Assembly (NCBI GenBank): GCA_910578995.1
Contig: CAJTSY010000169.1
Span: forward strand, 1 to 6,861
Length of the DNA: 6,861 nt
DNA from: an uncultured Acetatifactor sp.
GTDB lineage: Bacteria; Bacillota; Clostridia; Lachnospirales; Lachnospiraceae
Direction of reading: 5' to 3'
Made by a program: the position numbers and the translations under genes. Within the stretch, counting starts at the first letter, position 1. Each line of letters opens with the position of its first letter. The notes below the pieces were generated by a model that worked only from the letters and a program-made list of their open reading frames with translations, did no database searches and had not been told where the DNA came from. This document shows, piece after piece, positions 6,049 to 6,861 of this stretch.

Positions 6049-6861
6049 GAAGATATTGCATGGGACTTCAAATAATCTTTCCATATCCCGATATACTTTG
6101 CTTTCAGGTGGACGCCGTCGAAGGTGTAATCCGGAATCATCCCCCCTGTCTCGTCACATACCAGCGGATTCACGTCCAGGAAGAATATCTTCTCATTGTC
6201 CGCCAGCTTCGCAATTCCCTCATTCCGTGCAATAATGCCCTCATTGTTAATGTAGTCTCCCTGTGCAGACCGCTCCGAGGTCACCTTGATAATGGCCTGC
6301 AGATAGATAACCGCATCCGGCTGCAGCTCCCGGAGATGGTCCACCACCTCCTGGTATTTCTCCAGGAAGCTTTCCACGGTCCCTGTTCCCATCTCATTGA
6401 TGCCGATCATAAGGTAAATCTTTCCGAAACTATTCTGCTGCAGGGCCTCCTCCACGGTAATCTTTTTCCGTTCCCCGGGAACGTCCACAATCTGGGCCTC
6501 GAACATCTTGTATACCGTCAGGCCCTTGGAGGCATAAAAGGCAGCCGTCTCCTCCAGTCCTCCGTATTCGAAGAGCCCCACGGTCCTGGAATCCCCTATG
6601 AACACGGCGTCTGCAAAATAATCATCCTCCACGGCGGCATACTGCACCTCCGGAAGGGCGGAGTCGCCGGGAGCTCCCGCTCCGCTTCCATCTCCGGCTC
6701 CTCCGGGCACCCCGGTTCCGCTTCCGTTCCCGGCTCCTCCGGGCTCCCCGGTTCCGCTTCCGTTCCCGGCTTCTCCGGGCATCCCTGCCCCGCTTCCATT
6801 CCCGGCGGCTCCTCCGGGCTCCCCGGTTCCGCTTCCGTTCCCGGCAGCTCCCCCGGGCATC
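6045..6861 (-). CDS. SGNH/GDSL-family hydrolase with Gly/Pro-rich linker, partial (5' end beyond the right edge)
   Basis: About 271 C-terminal residues of a serine hydrolase of the SGNH (GDSL) superfamily, which cleaves ester bonds in lipids, acetylated glycans or similar substrates. Counting from the Met at 6860, the four family blocks are visible: FIGDSRTVG at 87-95 with nucleophile S91, G113 in SKG, N155 in IGINEMG, and D248 and H251 in FDGVHL. Before the domain, residues 1-66 are a Gly/Pro/Ser repeat linker with no hydrophobic stretch. That Met lies inside a repeat unit, so the true start is outside the window, where a signal peptide or membrane anchor would be expected. Such a linker suggests that the catalytic domain is held away from the cell surface. 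A strong terminator-like hairpin follows the gene. The physiological substrate is unknown. Confidence 0.88.
   Translation of the reverse strand, partial: MPGGAAGNGSGTGEPGGAAGNGSGAGMPGEAGNGSGTGEPGGAGNGSGTGVPGGAGDGSGAGAPGDSALPEVQYAAVEDDYFADAVFIGDSRTVGLFEYGGLEETAAFYASKGLTVYKMFEAQIVDVPGERKKITVEEALQQNSFGKIYLMIGINEMGTGTVESFLEKYQEVVDHLRELQPDAVIYLQAIIKVTSERSAQGDYINNEGIIARNEGIAKLADNEKIFFLDVNPLVCDETGGMIPDYTFDGVHLKAKYIGIWKDYLKSHAISS
6675..6860 (-). repeat. Tandem 36/39-base repeats encoding a (x)PGGAGNGSGTG linker
   Basis: Five head-to-tail units encode the linker of the hydrolase: two of 13 residues (6822-6860, 6783-6821) and three of 12 (6747-6782, 6711-6746, 6675-6710). They follow the pattern xPGG(A)AGNGSG(T/A)G with x = M, E, M, E, V; the length difference is one extra Ala codon. 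The array continues past the right edge or begins near it. Nearly identical DNA units suggest growth and loss by slippage. Confidence 0.85.

Noticed and set aside
6858..6860. The ATG at the right edge as the true start of the SGNH hydrolase
   Set aside because: It encodes the variable first residue of a repeat unit (MPGG, EPGG, VPGG), so it is internal; a real start with an export signal is expected beyond the window.

Overview
The window looks like chromosomal DNA from a fairly GC-rich Gram-positive anaerobe, most likely a Clostridia/Lachnospiraceae-type bacterium. The signs are AGGAGG-type ribosome sites a few bases before most starts, sigma-A-like promoters with 17-base spacers, a transketolase split into two genes, and codons rich in G or C at the third position. 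The lineage is inferred from these features, not from a marker gene. All seven supported genes lie on the minus strand, so they are transcribed from high to low coordinates. There is no rRNA, tRNA, insertion sequence, CRISPR array or phage gene.

In transcription order: (1) a 5'-truncated, probably exported SGNH/GDSL hydrolase with a Gly/Pro-rich repeat linker (6045-6861); (2) a 188-base gap with a promoter, a strong hairpin plus U-tract, a possible PyrR-type RNA motif and two small hairpins; (3) a uracil/xanthine permease (4447-5856); (4) a peptidase-M19 dipeptidase (3302-4387); (5) a TIM-barrel sugar isomerase/epimerase-like protein (2414-3262); (6) a 189-base gap with three degenerate tandem repeats; (7) a second TIM-barrel isomerase-like protein (1352-2224); (8) a clear promoter in the next gap; (9) transketolase N-terminal subunit (401-1243); (10) the first 131 codons of the transketolase C-terminal subunit, running off the left edge (1-394).

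The two transketolase genes form one functional unit: the first carries the diphosphate/Mg-binding half and the second the pyrimidine-binding half with the catalytic Glu, and they are six bases apart behind their own promoter. Permease, dipeptidase and first isomerase are closely spaced (59 and 39 bases) and may be co-transcribed. Nutrient uptake and salvage (nucleobase, dipeptide, sugar) is the common theme, but no single pathway ties them together.

I see no convincing undescribed multi-gene system. The most interesting parts are non-coding: the permease leader, with a promoter running straight into a terminator-like hairpin and several mutually exclusive pairings, and the tandem repeats in front of the second isomerase gene.
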